Source: Methanofollis fontis
Lineage (GTDB): Archaea > Halobacteriota > Methanomicrobia > Methanomicrobiales > Methanofollaceae
Reading direction: 5' to 3'
Length of the DNA stretch: 64,000 nucleotides
NCBI RefSeq assembly: GCF_004297185.1
Contig: NZ_PGCL01000001.1
Location: 124,001-188,000 of the forward strand
A program made the translations under genes and the position numbers. Within the stretch, counting starts at the first letter, position 1. The number at the start of each line of letters is the position of its first letter. Below are positions 63,153-64,000 of this stretch, one piece after another. The notes under the pieces are model-generated. The model was not told the DNA's origin. It did not search any database and saw nothing but the letters and a program-made list of their open reading frames with translations.

Positions 63153-64000
63153 ATGGACGCACCCCTATTCGACAGCATCATCATCGTCTTCGGACTTGCC
63201 ATCCTCATCCTTTTCGTCTGCACCCGCCTGCGCATCCCGGCAATCGTCGGTTTCCTCATCACCGGCATGCTCGTCGGCCCGCACGCCCTCGGGCTGATCC
63301 CGGATTCCCAGACCGTCAGCACGATCGCTGAGATCGGGATCATCCTTCTCCTGTTCACCATTGGCATGGAGTTCTCGTTCCAGAACCTGCTCCGCATCCG
63401 CCGCGCCGTCCTAATCGGCGGATCAGTGCAGGTGCTCCTCACCATCGCCGTGGTTGCGGCGGTGGCGATGATCGCCGGCCTCTCGGTCCAGCAGGCGATC
63501 TTCTTCGGGTTCCTGCTCTCTCTCTCCAGCACGGCGATCGTGCTCTCCATCCTGCAGGGGCGCTCGGAGGTCGAGAGCCCGCATGGGCGCACGGCACTGG
63601 GCATCCTGATCTTTCAGGACCTCGTGATCATCCCGATGATGCTCCTGGTCCCGATCCTTGCCGGGGAGGCAGGCGAGGGTGCCTCTTCGATCCCGATGTT
63701 CCTGCTCACTTCGGTGGCGATACTGGGCTTCGTGATCGTCTCCGCCCGCTGGCTCGTCCCCTATCTCCTGTTTCAGGTGGCGCGACTCCGGAGCAAGGAG
63801 ATCTTCCTCCTCTCGATCGTCGTCATCTGCCTCTTCACCGCATGGCTCACTGCCAGTGCCGGTCTCTCCCTCTCCCTCGGCGCCTTCCTGGCCGGGCTGA
63901 TCATCTCGGAGTCCGAATACTCGCATGAGGCGCTGGGGGCCATCCTGCCCTTCAAGGACGTATTCACCAGTTTTTTCTTTATATCGGTTGGAATGCTCCT
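63153..64000 (+). CDS. CPA2-type cation:proton antiporter (C-terminus outside window)
   Basis: Translation starts at the ATG at 63153 and runs to the window edge, 282 residues visible. About nine helices fit the monovalent cation:proton antiporter-2 (Kef/NapA) family: GFLITGMLVGPHALGLI, IGIILLLFTIGMEFSF, LSLSSTAIVLSIL and ILIFQDLVIIPMMLL, where QD is near the expected ion site, then LGAFLAGLIISESEYSHEA. It begins 31 bases after tfrB and may be co-transcribed. The presence of any RCK (TrkA-N) domain lies outside the window. Confidence 0.92.
   Translation, partial: MDAPLFDSIIIVFGLAILILFVCTRLRIPAIVGFLITGMLVGPHALGLIPDSQTVSTIAEIGIILLLFTIGMEFSFQNLLRIRRAVLIGGSVQVLLTIAVVAAVAMIAGLSVQQAIFFGFLLSLSSTAIVLSILQGRSEVESPHGRTALGILIFQDLVIIPMMLLVPILAGEAGEGASSIPMFLLTSVAILGFVIVSARWLVPYLLFQVARLRSKEIFLLSIVVICLFTAWLTASAGLSLSLGAFLAGLIISESEYSHEALGAILPFKDVFTSFFFISVGML

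Overview
The window is about 60% GC chromosomal DNA from a euryarchaeon, most likely a methanogen of the order Methanomicrobiales (Methanoculleus/Methanofollis-like; genus is inference). Support comes from CoM/CoB-type fumarate reductase subunits (TfrA/TfrB), AMP phosphorylase, a PGF-CTERM S-layer-type protein, Nop5/fibrillarin, Cbf5, archaeal thymidylate synthase, SepF, Sm-like protein and L37e, and TATA-box promoters, some apparently leaderless.

Layout. 1-8.4 kb: surface proteins (a partial Ig-like/VWA protein, a five-repeat PEGA-like anchored protein, an S-layer-type protein with PGF-CTERM tail) around an AMP phosphorylase. 8.6-16.8 kb: housekeeping genes (thyA, nop5-flpA, a Ca/Na exchanger, hemD-cbf5), tRNA-Gln and two tandem tRNA-Ser genes. 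17.3-24.8 kb: a signalling block with a FIST sensor, a soluble chemoreceptor, CheW, a receiver-PAS-kinase hybrid, two small companion genes and a decayed PAS fragment. 24.8-28.2 kb: a zinc-ribbon protein, a MacB-type ABC pair and a YdjM-like membrane protein.

28.6-42.1 kb: the standout region. Four large secreted proteins lie head to tail on the minus strand with gaps of 12 and 9 bases and one 4-base overlap, so they look like one transcription unit. In transcription order they are a subtilisin-like protease ending in cohesin-like and dockerin-like modules; a cohesin-thioester-dockerin protein with an intact alpha-2-macroglobulin-type CVEQ motif; a short cohesin-like protein with a membrane anchor; and a large PKD protein with a membrane anchor. 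This reads as a surface complex assembled through cohesin-dockerin contacts, with proteolytic and potentially covalent-trapping members (inference).

42.2-52.6 kb: a divergent surface protein and a DUF1616 protein, then an eight-gene minus-strand operon: Lhr-like helicase, anchored surface protein, solute-binding protein with an N-terminal calcium-loop module, DUF4350, MoxR ATPase, DUF58 and two membrane proteins. 52.7-64 kb: housekeeping genes (carbinolamine dehydratase-like protein, thioredoxin, initiator tRNA-Met, purF-L37e-LSm, PUA protein, sepF-ZPR1, purM-lysC, tfrA-tfrB) and the start of a CPA2-type antiporter cut by the window edge.
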